A DNA stretch of 64,000 bases from RGIG9041 sp045593905 (GTDB lineage: Bacteria > Bacillota > Clostridia > Oscillospirales > QAKW01), in contig JAZNXL010000069.1 of the NCBI GenBank assembly GCA_045593905.1, forward strand, positions 13,850 through 77,849, in the 5' to 3' direction. The translations under genes and the position numbers were made by a program. Shown here piece after piece: positions 30,011 to 38,734 of the stretch. Each line of letters opens with the position of its first letter. Positions within the stretch are counted from its first letter, which is position 1. The notes under the pieces were generated by a model, which was not told the DNA's origin, did not search any database, and saw nothing but the letters and a program-made list of their open reading frames with translations.

Positions 30011-30644
30011 CGTTTTATTTGACCTTGACGGTACGCTGACCGACCCAAAGGTAGGAATTACAAAATCGGCGGCATACGCGCTTTCAAGGTTCGGGATACA
30101 AAAAGACCCCGACGAGCTTTTGCATTTTATCGGTCCGCCGCTTGCGGTATCGTTTAAAAACTGCTACGGCTTTAACGATGCCGAGTGCGACGAGGCTATA
30201 AAATATTACCGCGAGTATTTTAGTGTTACAGGCAAGTTTGAAAACCAGCTTTACCCCTACACCTTTAAAATGCTTGACCACCTTAAAGCGAGCGGTAAAA
30301 AGCTATACATTGCTACCTCAAAGCCGGAGCTTTTTGCAATAGAAATTGCAAAGCATTTTGGCTTTTTTGACTACTTTGAAAAAATACACGGCATAGCAAT
30401 GGGCGAAGAGCGTATTGAAAAAGACGTTGTTATAAAACGGCTTTTAAACGAGCATAAAATCGCGCCCTGCGATGCGATTATGGTGGGCGACAGGTGCTTT
30501 GATATTTACGGCGCACACAAATGCGGTGTAAAGGCGGTCGGCGTGTTGTTCGGCTACGGCGACAGGAGGGAGCATACCGATGCAGATGCCGACTTTATTG
30601 TTAATACCAACCGCGACCTGTTTGAGTTTATGAAAGGAATATAA
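29997..30644 (+). CDS. HAD phosphatase, Gph/PpaX type
   Basis: Soluble HAD subfamily IA hydrolase (215 residues). Motif I DLDGTLTDP, helical cap about 15-80, motif II ATSKP, motif IV MVGDRCFDIYGA. The LYPYTFKMLDHLKASGKKLYIATSKPE region is typical of phosphoglycolate- or pyrophosphatase-like members; substrate open. Start at MKINNVLFDLDG with AAGGA 9 bases upstream, inside the transporter's end. Tex follows after 2 bases. Confidence 0.9.
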   Translation: MKINNVLFDLDGTLTDPKVGITKSAAYALSRFGIQKDPDELLHFIGPPLAVSFKNCYGFNDAECDEAIKYYREYFSVTGKFENQLYPYTFKMLDHLKASGKKLYIATSKPELFAIEIAKHFGFFDYFEKIHGIAMGEERIEKDVVIKRLLNEHKIAPCDAIMVGDRCFDIYGAHKCGVKAVGVLFGYGDRREHTDADADFIVNTNRDLFEFMKGI

Positions 30645-30646
30645 AA

Positions 30647-32809
30647 ATGGATATTTTAGCACAGCTTACAAAAGAATTCGGTTTAAAACCAACCCACCTT
30701 GAAAACACTATAAAGCTTATTGACGAGGGTAACACTATCCCGTTTATTGCGCGATACCGCAAAGAGCTTACAGGCGCGCTCGACGACCAGGTGCTTCGCG
30801 CCCTTAACGAAAGGCTCGAGTATCTTCGCAACCTCGAGGCACAGCGCGAAAAGGTGTTTAACACAATCACCGAGCAGGGCGCAATGACCGACGAAATTGC
30901 AAAGGCACTTGAGGGCGCCATGACCCTTACCGAGATTGACGATATTTACCGTCCCTTCAGACCAAAGCGCAAAACCCGTGCTTCTGTTGCAAAAGAAAAG
31001 GGACTTTTACCGCTTGCAAACTTAATTTACGAGCAAGCTAACAATGCAGATGTTGCCGAGCTTGCAAAGGAGTACATTGATGCCGAAAAAGGCGTTGAAA
31101 CAGTTGAGGACGCGCTCGCAGGTGCGCAGGATATTATTGCCGAGCTTATTTCTGACGATGCGGCAGTGCGCAAAGGGCTTCGTGTTGTTTGCACAGCTCA
31201 CGGAACACTCAAAACCGAGGCAAACGCCGACGAGCTTGGTGTTTACGAAATGTACGGCGAGTACGCCGAGCCTATAAAGACTGTACCCGGTCACCGCACC
31301 CTTGCAATCAACCGCGGCGAAAACGAAAAGGTGCTTAAAGTCAGCATTGATTTTGAGCGCGACAGGGCTATGGATATTGTATGCCGTAACCACGTAAAAG
31401 GCGAGGGCGAAATGACAAACATTGTCCGCGCCGCCGCCGAGGACGCATACGACAGACTTATATTCCCCTCAATCGAGCGCGAAATACGTAACGAGCTTAC
31501 CGAAAGGGCCGAGGTTGGCGCGATTAAGCTGTTTTCTGATAACCTGCGCCAGCTTTTAATGCAGCCGCCTGTTAAGGGGAACGTAACGCTCGGTCTTGAC
31601 CCGGGCTATAGAACAGGCTGCAAGGTTGCGGTTATTGACGGCACAGGCAAGGTGCTTGACACAGGCGTTATTTACCCTGTTCCGCCCCACAGTAAAATTG
31701 ACGAGGCAAAGCAAATTGTTAAAAAGCTTGTTATTAAGCACGGCGTTAAAATGTTCGCAATCGGCAACGGCACCGCCTCGCACGAGACAGAGGTTTTTGC
31801 CGCTGATGTAATACGCGAGCTAAATATGGGCATAACATATATGGTAGTAAGTGAAGCGGGTGCTTCGGTTTACTCGGCATCAAAGCTTGGCGCCGAGGAG
31901 TTTCCGCAGTTTGACGTTTCACTCCGTTCGGCAGTATCAATAGCAAGACGGCTTCAGGACCCGCTCTCTGAGCTTGTTAAAATTGACCCCAAGGCTATCG
32001 GCGTTGGTCAGTATCAGCACGATATGCCCGAAAAACAGTTATCGACAGCGCTTGGCGGTGTTGTAGAGGGTTGTGTAAACTCGGTCGGTGTTGACCTTAA
32101 CACCGCGTCGGTATCACTTTTATCGCACGTTGCGGGTATTGGCCCTGCGCTTGCAAAAAATATTGTTGATTACCGCGCCGAAAACGGCATATTCACATCG
32201 CGCGCACAGCTTAAAAAGGTTGCAAAGCTGGGACCCAAGGCTTTTGAGCAATGCGCAGGCTTTTTGCGTGTGCCCGAGAGCAAAAATATGCTCGATAACA
32301 CCGCAGTCCACCCCGAAAGCTACGACGTTGCAAAGGCTATACTCGACAAGTTCGGCTACAAAAAAGGCGACTCGCTTTTAGACCTTAACCAAAAGGTTGA
32401 CGAGGTTGGCATAACCGCGCTTGCAACCGAGCTCGGCATTGGCGAGGTCACCTTAAAGGACATTGTTACAGAGCTTGTAAAACCAAACCGCGACCCGCGT
32501 GACGAGTTACCAAAACCCCTGCTTCGTACCGACGTTATGAGTATGGAAGATTTAAAGGCGGGTATGGAGCTTACAGGCACTGTACGAAACGTTATTGACT
32601 TTGGTGCGTTTATTGACGTTGGTGTGCATCAGGACGGACTTGTTCATATTTCAAAAATAACCAAAAAATACATTAAACACCCTGCCGAAGTATTAAAAGT
32701 AGGCGATATTGTAAAGGTATGGGTGGTTGACGTTAACGTAGACAAAAAACGAATATCGCTTACAATGATTGACCCTAGGTTAAAAGGCCAAAGCCAAACC
32801 AGCCTCTAA
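30647..32809 (+). CDS. tex: Tex-type S1 RNA-binding protein
   Basis: Nucleic-acid-binding protein of 720 residues linked to transcription and RNA handling. Order: N-terminal helical/HTH-like region ending in ARYRKELTGALDD and IDDIYRPFRPKRKTRASVAKEKGL, YqgF/RuvX-like RNase fold starting LGLDPGYRTGCKVAV, tandem helix-hairpin-helix motifs (SVSLLSHVAGIGPALAKNIVDYR), and the C-terminal S1 domain (ELTGTVRNVIDFGAFIDVGVHQDGLVHIS). Complete and of usual length. Its last codons and stop lie inside the left arm of a large inverted repeat. Confidence 0.95.
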   Translation: MDILAQLTKEFGLKPTHLENTIKLIDEGNTIPFIARYRKELTGALDDQVLRALNERLEYLRNLEAQREKVFNTITEQGAMTDEIAKALEGAMTLTEIDDIYRPFRPKRKTRASVAKEKGLLPLANLIYEQANNADVAELAKEYIDAEKGVETVEDALAGAQDIIAELISDDAAVRKGLRVVCTAHGTLKTEANADELGVYEMYGEYAEPIKTVPGHRTLAINRGENEKVLKVSIDFERDRAMDIVCRNHVKGEGEMTNIVRAAAEDAYDRLIFPSIEREIRNELTERAEVGAIKLFSDNLRQLLMQPPVKGNVTLGLDPGYRTGCKVAVIDGTGKVLDTGVIYPVPPHSKIDEAKQIVKKLVIKHGVKMFAIGNGTASHETEVFAADVIRELNMGITYMVVSEAGASVYSASKLGAEEFPQFDVSLRSAVSIARRLQDPLSELVKIDPKAIGVGQYQHDMPEKQLSTALGGVVEGCVNSVGVDLNTASVSLLSHVAGIGPALAKNIVDYRAENGIFTSRAQLKKVAKLGPKAFEQCAGFLRVPESKNMLDNTAVHPESYDVAKAILDKFGYKKGDSLLDLNQKVDEVGITALATELGIGEVTLKDIVTELVKPNRDPRDELPKPLLRTDVMSMEDLKAGMELTGTVRNVIDFGAFIDVGVHQDGLVHISKITKKYIKHPAEVLKVGDIVKVWVVDVNVDKKRISLTMIDPRLKGQSQTSL

Positions 32810-32912
32810 CCTAGCATATTTCGGCGCTTTTTAACCTATTCATTCTTGGAAGGCGACAGCCTGCCTGCGCCTGAATAAATCAAAAATCCCTCGAAATCTG
32901 CTAGGTTAGAGG
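32803..32912. repeat. Structured element 1 behind tex (21-bp inverted repeat)
   Basis: CCTCTAACCTAGCATATTTCG (32803-32823; 21 bases) pairs with 32892-32912 with one mismatch. Inside, ATTCA..TGAAT and GGCG..CGCC dyads build further stems. The tex stop codon is part of the left arm. Confidence 0.75.
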
Positions 32913-32919
32913 TCAAAGA

Positions 32920-33027
32920 TTTTAAAAAGTGCGGATTTTTGATTTTACAAGGCACAAAGCGCAGCCAATACTTTGTGTATTGGCGAGTATTTTAACAAAG
33001 TAAAAGTGAAAATCCGCCTTTTTAAAA
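32920..33027. repeat. Structured element 2 before pyk (about 20-bp inverted repeat)
   Basis: TTTTAAAAAGTGCGGATTTT (from 32920) pairs with 33009-33027, one bulged T. The apex carries CCAATAC-TTTGT-GTATTGG (32965-32983) and a TTTTAC..GTAAAA dyad. Right beside element 1, giving a 225-base stretch that is nearly all palindromic; could be a structured leader of pyk or a mobile repeat. Confidence 0.75.
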
Positions 33028-33067
33028 CAGGTTCGGATTTGTCCTTTTAACCTAAAAAGGATAGAAA

Positions 33068-34480
33068 ATGAGAAAAACTAAAATAATTTGCACAATGGGA
33101 CCTGCCTGTCAGACCGAAGATACGCTTACTAATATGGCAAAAAACGGTATGAACGTGGCGCGGCTCAACTTTTCGCACGGCGACTACGCCGAGCATCAAT
33201 CTAACATAAACCTTATAAAGTCGGTTAGAAAAAAACTCTCAATGCCTATTGCGATTATGCTCGATACCAAAGGCCCCGAGTACCGTATAAAAACCTTTAA
33301 AGACGGCAGCGCTTTACTAAATACAGGCGACAGCTTTACCTTTACCACCCGCGACACCGAGGGCGATAGCACCATCGTGTCGGTAAACTACAAGGGTCTT
33401 CCAAAAGACCTTGATATTGGTGACAGGGTGCTTGTAAACAACGGGCTTTTAGAGTTTGAGGTTGAGCGCCTTACCGACACCGACGCGATATGCAAGATTT
33501 TAACAGGCGGTGTTATTTCAAACCGCAAGAGTATGAGCTTTCCCGGTAAGGTTTTAAAGCAAAAGTATTTGAGCGACACCGACAAGAGCGATATTGAGTT
33601 TGGCATAAAAAACGATATTGATTTTATTGCCTGCTCGTTTGTATCGTCAAGGCAAGACCTTTTAGATGTTAAAGAGTATTTAAAAACGCTCGGCAGCCCC
33701 GAGGTTGACATTATTGCAAAAATCGAAAACCGCTCGGGCGTTGACAACATTGAAGAAATTTGCAAAGAGTGTGACGGAATAATGGTAGCGCGCGGCGACC
33801 TCGGTGTAGAGATACCGTTTGAAGAGGTACCTGTTATTCAAAAAAAGCTTATAACAAAGTGCAGACTGCTTGGAAAACGCGTTATTACCGCAACCGAAAT
33901 GCTCGAGTCAATGATACAAAACCCGCGCCCCACCCGTGCCGAGATTTCTGACGTTGCAAACGCGGTTTACGACGGCACCAGCGCGCTTATGCTATCGGGC
34001 GAGACGGCGGCGGGCAAGCACCCTGCCGAGTCGGTTGAAACAATGGCAAAGATTGCGCTTATGACCGAGAGCAATATTAACTACCGCAAGCGGTTTTTAA
34101 GCTCTGAGTTTAAAATAAAAAACACGCTCGATGCAATATCTCACGCAACCTGCGGTATGGCTATTGACATTGGCGCAAAAGCTATTGCGGTATGCACTCT
34201 TTCGGGCAAGACGGCGCGTATGGTTTCGCGCTTCAGGTCGCCTGTAAACATTATAGGTCTTACCACAAACAAAAAAACCTGGCGCAAGCTTTCGCTTTCG
34301 TGGGGCGTTACCCCAAGGCTTTGCGACAGGGTTGACTCTACCGACGTACTGTTTTACAACGCACGCGCTATTGCAAAGTCAACCTTCAACCTGCAAAAAG
34401 ACGACAAAATCGTAATAACAGGCGGTGTTACCAACGGTAATACGGGTAATACAAATTTAATTAAAATAGATAGTATTTAA
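33068..34480 (+). CDS. pyk: Pyruvate kinase
   Basis: Glycolytic enzyme (470 residues) converting phosphoenolpyruvate and ADP to pyruvate and ATP. RKTKIICTMGPAC start, NFSHGDYAEH, IMLDTKGPEYR, the catalytic-lysine region IIAKIENRSGVDNI, IMVARGDLGVEIPFEEVP (metal site) and TATEMLESMIQNPRPTRAEISDVANAV are complete. It lacks the extra C-terminal PEP-utiliser domain found in Bacillus Pyk. AAAAGGAT precedes the start. The 258-base leader is largely palindromic. Confidence 0.97.
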   Translation: MRKTKIICTMGPACQTEDTLTNMAKNGMNVARLNFSHGDYAEHQSNINLIKSVRKKLSMPIAIMLDTKGPEYRIKTFKDGSALLNTGDSFTFTTRDTEGDSTIVSVNYKGLPKDLDIGDRVLVNNGLLEFEVERLTDTDAICKILTGGVISNRKSMSFPGKVLKQKYLSDTDKSDIEFGIKNDIDFIACSFVSSRQDLLDVKEYLKTLGSPEVDIIAKIENRSGVDNIEEICKECDGIMVARGDLGVEIPFEEVPVIQKKLITKCRLLGKRVITATEMLESMIQNPRPTRAEISDVANAVYDGTSALMLSGETAAGKHPAESVETMAKIALMTESNINYRKRFLSSEFKIKNTLDAISHATCGMAIDIGAKAIAVCTLSGKTARMVSRFRSPVNIIGLTTNKKTWRKLSLSWGVTPRLCDRVDSTDVLFYNARAIAKSTFNLQKDDKIVITGGVTNGNTGNTNLIKIDSI

Positions 34481-34483
34481 CTA

Positions 34484-34512
34484 TTGACATATTAATATAA
34501 GAGATGTATAAT
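34484..34512 (+). promoter_or_regulatory. Promoter of argC-J-B-D-F
   Basis: TTGACA (34484-34489), 17-base spacer, TATAAT (34507-34512), an exact consensus. The -10 box lies in the left arm of the inverted repeat that follows pyk. Confidence 0.85.
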
Positions 34513-34546
34513 ATTCATATTGTTTTGAATATTATACATCTTTTTT
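34501..34546 (+). terminator. 15-bp perfect dyad with T6: pyk terminator and possible arg operator
   Basis: GATGTATAATATTCA (34503-34517), loop TATTGTTT, then TGAATATTATACATC (34526-34540) and TTTTTT. For transcripts arriving from pyk it is a terminator hairpin; for the arg promoter the left arm holds the -10 box, so a protein bound to the dyad would block it. TGAAT/ATTCA ends resemble half ARG boxes. Confidence 0.6.
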
Positions 34547-34563
34547 AAGGAGAAAATGAATAT

Positions 34564-35478
34564 ATGAACAAGGTGTTCATAGACGGTTCGGCGGGAACCA
34601 CAGGGCTTAAAATTGCCGAGCGTTTATCGGGCAGAACCGACATTGAGCTTATAAAACTGCCTGACAACTTACGAAAAAATACCGATGCAAAAAAAGAGGC
34701 GTTAAACAGTGCCGATATTGTATTTTTATGCTTACCCGACGATGCGGCAAAAGAGTCGGTATCGCTTATAACAAACCCCGACACAGTTGTAATTGACACA
34801 TCGACGGCGCACAGAACGGCTGAGGGCTGGGTATACGGCTTTGCCGAGCTTGTAGGGTACGACAGCGTTAAAAACGCAAAGCGAATTGCAAACCCCGGTT
34901 GCCACGCAAGCGGATACATAGCACTTATAAGACCGCTTGTTGAAGCGGGTATTTTAAAGCAGGGCGCGAGTCTTTGTTGCACATCAATTACAGGCTACTC
35001 AGGGGGAGGCAAAAAAATGATTGCCGACTACCAAGATGCCGATGCTCTGCTCGGCGCGCCAAGGCTTTACGCGCTTTCGCAGCAACACAAGCATTTAAAA
35101 GAAATGGTAAAGCTTTCTTGCCTTGATACCACCCCTGCGTTTATGCCAATAGTGAGCAACTTTTACAGCGGTATGCAGGTGATTGTGCCTGTGTTTAAAA
35201 GCGATTTAAACGGCGGTATTGACGATATAAAAGCGGTATATAAACAAAAGTACACAGGCGACGTTGTTGTATACAGTGAAAACGCCGACGAAAGCGGGTT
35301 TATGTCGAGTGCAAAGCTTTCAACACTTGATAAAATGGAAATAAGCGTACAGGGTAACGACGAGCGAATTTTGCTTGTTGCAAGGTACGATAATCTGGGT
35401 AAGGGCGCATCGGGTGCCGCTATTCAGAATATGAACATTGTACTCGGCGCAAACGAGTGCGAGGGTTTAATACTGTAG
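34564..35478 (+). CDS. argC: N-acetyl-gamma-glutamyl-phosphate reductase, type 2 (short)
   Basis: NADPH-dependent reductase, third step of the acetylated ornithine route. At 304 residues it is the short (type 2) form. NADP loop GSAGTTGLKIAERL, SADIVFLCLPDDAAKES, and the active-site cysteine in ANPGCHASGYIALI. A GSG/YSGGGKKM segment follows as usual. Leader AAGGAG lies 9 bases before the start. First of five tightly packed arg genes. Confidence 0.96.
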   Translation: MNKVFIDGSAGTTGLKIAERLSGRTDIELIKLPDNLRKNTDAKKEALNSADIVFLCLPDDAAKESVSLITNPDTVVIDTSTAHRTAEGWVYGFAELVGYDSVKNAKRIANPGCHASGYIALIRPLVEAGILKQGASLCCTSITGYSGGGKKMIADYQDADALLGAPRLYALSQQHKHLKEMVKLSCLDTTPAFMPIVSNFYSGMQVIVPVFKSDLNGGIDDIKAVYKQKYTGDVVVYSENADESGFMSSAKLSTLDKMEISVQGNDERILLVARYDNLGKGASGAAIQNMNIVLGANECEGLIL

Positions 35479-35490
35479 GAGAAAAAGAAA

Positions 35491-36705
35491 ATGAAGATTA
35501 TAAACGGCGGCGTTACTGCCGCAAAAGGATTTGTAGCAAACGGTATGCATTGCGGTATGCGTAAAAACCGCACAAAGCGCGACGTTGCGTTAATTTACAG
35601 TAACACTTTGTGCGACGCGGCGGCGGTTTACACCTCTAACCTTGTAAAAGGCGCGCCCATTGCCGTAACAAAGCAAAACATATCAAACGGCAAGGCAAAG
35701 GCTATTGTTTGCAACAGCGGTAACGCTAACACCTGTAATGCAAACGGCGTTGAGGTTGCAACCAAAATGTGCGAGCTTGTAGGCGATAAGCTGGGCATTG
35801 ACGCAAGTGACGTTATCGTGGCATCAACAGGCGTTATAGGTCAGCCGCTTAATATTGAGCCGTTTAAAAACGGACTTGACGCGCTGGCAGACGGTTTATC
35901 GGCTGACGGCGGCAAGTATGCAGCCGAGGCAATAATGACAACCGACACCAAGGCAAAAGAGATTGCAGTCGAGTTTATGCTGGGCGGTAAGGTATGTAAA
36001 ATGGGCGGTATTGCAAAGGGCAGCGGTATGATTCACCCCAACCTTGCAACAATGCTCGTGTTTATTACAACCGACGCGGCAATATCGAGCGATATGCTTG
36101 AAAAAGCGTTAAAGACCGATGTTCAGAACACCTTTAACATGGTATCAATCGACGGCGACACGTCAACAAACGATATGGTAACAGTTATTGCAAACGGCGA
36201 GGCGGGCAACGACAAAATCACCGAGGAAACCGCCGATTTTTGCAGCTTTGCAAAGGCGCTTAACACAGTAACCGTTGCGCTTTGTCAAATGATTGCCGCC
36301 GACGGCGAGGGCGCAACAAAGCTACTTGAGTGTAACGTTACAGGCGCAAAGTGTGAGGCTTGCGCTAAAGCGGTTGCAAAAAGCGTTATTTGTTCAAGCC
36401 TTTTAAAATCGGCAATGTTTGGCGCCGATGCTAACTGGGGGCGTGTGCTTTGTGCTATCGGCTACAGCGGTGCGGCGGTTGACGTAAACGCGGTTGACGT
36501 TAGCTTTAAATCACAAAAAGGCGAAATACTTGTATGCAAAAACGGTGCAGGTGTTGAGTTTTCGGAAGAATACGCAAAAGAGATTTTGCTGCAGGATAAA
36601 ATTTACATAAACGTAAACTTAAACTCGGGTGATAAATCGGCTACCGCTTGGGGCTGTGACCTTACCTATGACTATGTAAAAATTAACGGAGATTACAGAA
36701 CATAA
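35491..36705 (+). CDS. argJ: Bifunctional ornithine acetyltransferase / N-acetylglutamate synthase
   Basis: Transfers acetyl from acetylornithine to glutamate, recycling the acetyl group (404 residues). The precursor is self-cleaved before the Thr of NLATMLVFI; SGNANTCN and KGSGMIHP are conserved. Because it makes acetylglutamate, no separate argA or argE is needed in this cluster. AGGAG before the start; its stop overlaps the argB ATG. Confidence 0.97.
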   Translation: MKIINGGVTAAKGFVANGMHCGMRKNRTKRDVALIYSNTLCDAAAVYTSNLVKGAPIAVTKQNISNGKAKAIVCNSGNANTCNANGVEVATKMCELVGDKLGIDASDVIVASTGVIGQPLNIEPFKNGLDALADGLSADGGKYAAEAIMTTDTKAKEIAVEFMLGGKVCKMGGIAKGSGMIHPNLATMLVFITTDAAISSDMLEKALKTDVQNTFNMVSIDGDTSTNDMVTVIANGEAGNDKITEETADFCSFAKALNTVTVALCQMIAADGEGATKLLECNVTGAKCEACAKAVAKSVICSSLLKSAMFGADANWGRVLCAIGYSGAAVDVNAVDVSFKSQKGEILVCKNGAGVEFSEEYAKEILLQDKIYINVNLNSGDKSATAWGCDLTYDYVKINGDYRT

Positions 36706-37574
36706 TGGAAAATACATTTTCAAATGCCCAGCGCGCCGAGGTTTTAACACAGGCGCTCCCCTACATAAAGCACTACACAGGCAAGGTGCTTGTTATCAAA
36801 TACGGCGGCAACGCTATGATTAACGAACACTTAAAGCAACAGGTTATGGAAGACATTGTTCTTTTGTGGCTTATAGGCGTTAAGGTTGTGCTTGTTCACG
36901 GCGGCGGACCCGAAATATCAGAGCTTATGGCGCGTCTTGGCAAAAAAGCCGAGTTTGTAGACGGTCTTCGCGTTACCGACAAAGAGACGGTTGATATTGT
37001 ACAAATGGTGCTTGCAGGCAAGGTAAACAAAACGCTCGTTAACCTTTTAGAGATGAAGGGCGGCAAGGCTATGGGCATATCGGGTATGGACGGTATGCTT
37101 ATTGAGTCAAAAATTAAAGATACGCGCCTTGGCTACGTTGGCGAAATTACAAAAATTCATATAAACCCTGTAAACGACCTGCTCGAAAAAGGCTATATCC
37201 CTGTTATTTCAACACTCGGCTGCGACCGCGAGGGCAACGCCTATAACATAAACGGCGACACCGCGGCGGCGTACATTGCAGGCGCTTTAAATGCCGAGCG
37301 CCTTATTATGATGACCGATATTGCAGGTATTTTAAAAGATAAAGACGACCCCAACACACTTATACCCGAAATTACTGTTTCACAGGCTCTTACGCTTTAT
37401 GACGAAGGCATTATTTCGGGCGGTATGATACCAAAGGTTAACTGCTGTATCGAGGCAATTAACAAGGGCGTTAAAAACGTAACAATAATGGACGGACGCG
37501 TACCGCACTCAATTCTTATGGAAATTTTAACCGACGAGGGCGCAGGTACACAGGTAATTGGTGATAAAAAATGA
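36705..37574 (+). CDS. argB: Acetylglutamate kinase
   Basis: Amino-acid-kinase fold enzyme (289 residues) phosphorylating N-acetylglutamate. LVIKYGGNAM and LVHGGGPEIS (ATP and substrate loops), NVNGDTAAAYIAGAL-like NINGDTAAAYIAGALNAE, and the Arg-binding N-terminal helix region FSNAQRAEVLTQALPYI that in other species makes the enzyme arginine-inhibitable. Overlaps argJ by 1 base and argD by 4. Confidence 0.97.
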   Translation: MENTFSNAQRAEVLTQALPYIKHYTGKVLVIKYGGNAMINEHLKQQVMEDIVLLWLIGVKVVLVHGGGPEISELMARLGKKAEFVDGLRVTDKETVDIVQMVLAGKVNKTLVNLLEMKGGKAMGISGMDGMLIESKIKDTRLGYVGEITKIHINPVNDLLEKGYIPVISTLGCDREGNAYNINGDTAAAYIAGALNAERLIMMTDIAGILKDKDDPNTLIPEITVSQALTLYDEGIISGGMIPKVNCCIEAINKGVKNVTIMDGRVPHSILMEILTDEGAGTQVIGDKK

Positions 37575-38734
37575 GTATTACGGCAATAGACAAACAATAC
37601 GTTGCAAACACGTATAACCGCTTTGGCATTGAGCTTACACACGGCAAAGGCTCAATAGTTTGCGACACAAATAACAAAGAATATATTGATATGGGCACAG
37701 GCATTGGCGTTACCGCCTTTGGCTACTGCGACAAGGTATGGTGCGATGCTATAACAAAGCAGTTAACAAAGCTTCAGCACACCTCTAACCTTTACTATAC
37801 CGAGCCGTGCGCTCACCTTGCCCAGCTTTTGTGTAACAAAACAGGCTTTAAAAAGGTGTTTTTTGCAAACTCGGGCGCCGAGGCTAACGAGTGCGCCATT
37901 AAGGCGGCGCGTAAGTACGGTATGGCGAGCGACCGCTACAAAATTTTAACACTCGAGGGCAGTTTTCACGGCAGAACCCTTACAACGCTCGCAGCCACAG
38001 GTCAAGAGCATTATCACGAGTTGTTCACACCATTAACCGACGGCTTTGTACACACACCTGTTAACGATTTTGAAAAGTTAAAGGATACCGCGCTTTCAAA
38101 CAACGTTTGCGCCGTTATGGTTGAGTGTATTCAGGGCGAGGGCGGTGTAATAACGCTTGATGCCGAGTTTTTAAAGAGCACCTACGAATTTTGTAAGGCA
38201 AACGATATTTTGCTTATTGTTGACGAGGTGCAAACAGGCAACGGCAGAACAGGCAAGCTTTATGCGTATATGAACTACGGCATCACCCCCGACATTGTGA
38301 CCACCGCAAAAGGTCTTGGCGGCGGACTGCCGATTGGCGCGTGTATGTTAAACAACAAGGTCGAAAATATATTCGCCTACGGCGACCACGGCTCAACCTA
38401 CGGCGGTAACCCCGTTTGCTCGGCAGGCGCAATAAGCGTAATCGAGCGCCTTGACGACAAGTTTTTAAAAGAGGTTACAAAAAAGAGCGAGTACATATTT
38501 GGCGAGCTGAACGGTGCCGACGGCATTGAGGCTTTAAGCGGTATGGGGCTTATGGTCGGCATTAAAACAACCGCGCCCGCAGGCGACGTTGTTAAAGAGT
38601 GCATAAACCGAGGGGTTTTGTGCCTTACCGCAAAAGACAAGGTAAGGCTGTTGCCCGCGCTTAACATTGACTGTGACACGCTCAAAAAAGCAATAACTAT
38701 TATTAAAGAGGTATGCTATGAACTTAAAAAATAA
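37571..38734 (+). CDS. argD: Acetylornithine aminotransferase
   Basis: PLP enzyme (387 residues) forming N-acetylornithine. FFANSGAEANECAIKAARKYG (PLP phosphate loop), LTLEGSFHGRTLTTLAATGQ, LIVDEVQTGNGRTGKLYAY and the Schiff-base lysine in TTAKGLGGGLPIGA are all present. Overlaps argB (ATGA) and argF (17 bases), so the five genes are translationally coupled. Confidence 0.97.
   Translation: MSITAIDKQYVANTYNRFGIELTHGKGSIVCDTNNKEYIDMGTGIGVTAFGYCDKVWCDAITKQLTKLQHTSNLYYTEPCAHLAQLLCNKTGFKKVFFANSGAEANECAIKAARKYGMASDRYKILTLEGSFHGRTLTTLAATGQEHYHELFTPLTDGFVHTPVNDFEKLKDTALSNNVCAVMVECIQGEGGVITLDAEFLKSTYEFCKANDILLIVDEVQTGNGRTGKLYAYMNYGITPDIVTTAKGLGGGLPIGACMLNNKVENIFAYGDHGSTYGGNPVCSAGAISVIERLDDKFLKEVTKKSEYIFGELNGADGIEALSGMGLMVGIKTTAPAGDVVKECINRGVLCLTAKDKVRLLPALNIDCDTLKKAITIIKEVCYELKK

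Noticed and set aside
34503..34540. A full ARG box before argC
   Set aside because: The dyad contains ATTCA and TGAAT but not in the TGAAT-4-ATTCA arrangement, so I record it as a terminator and possible operator only.
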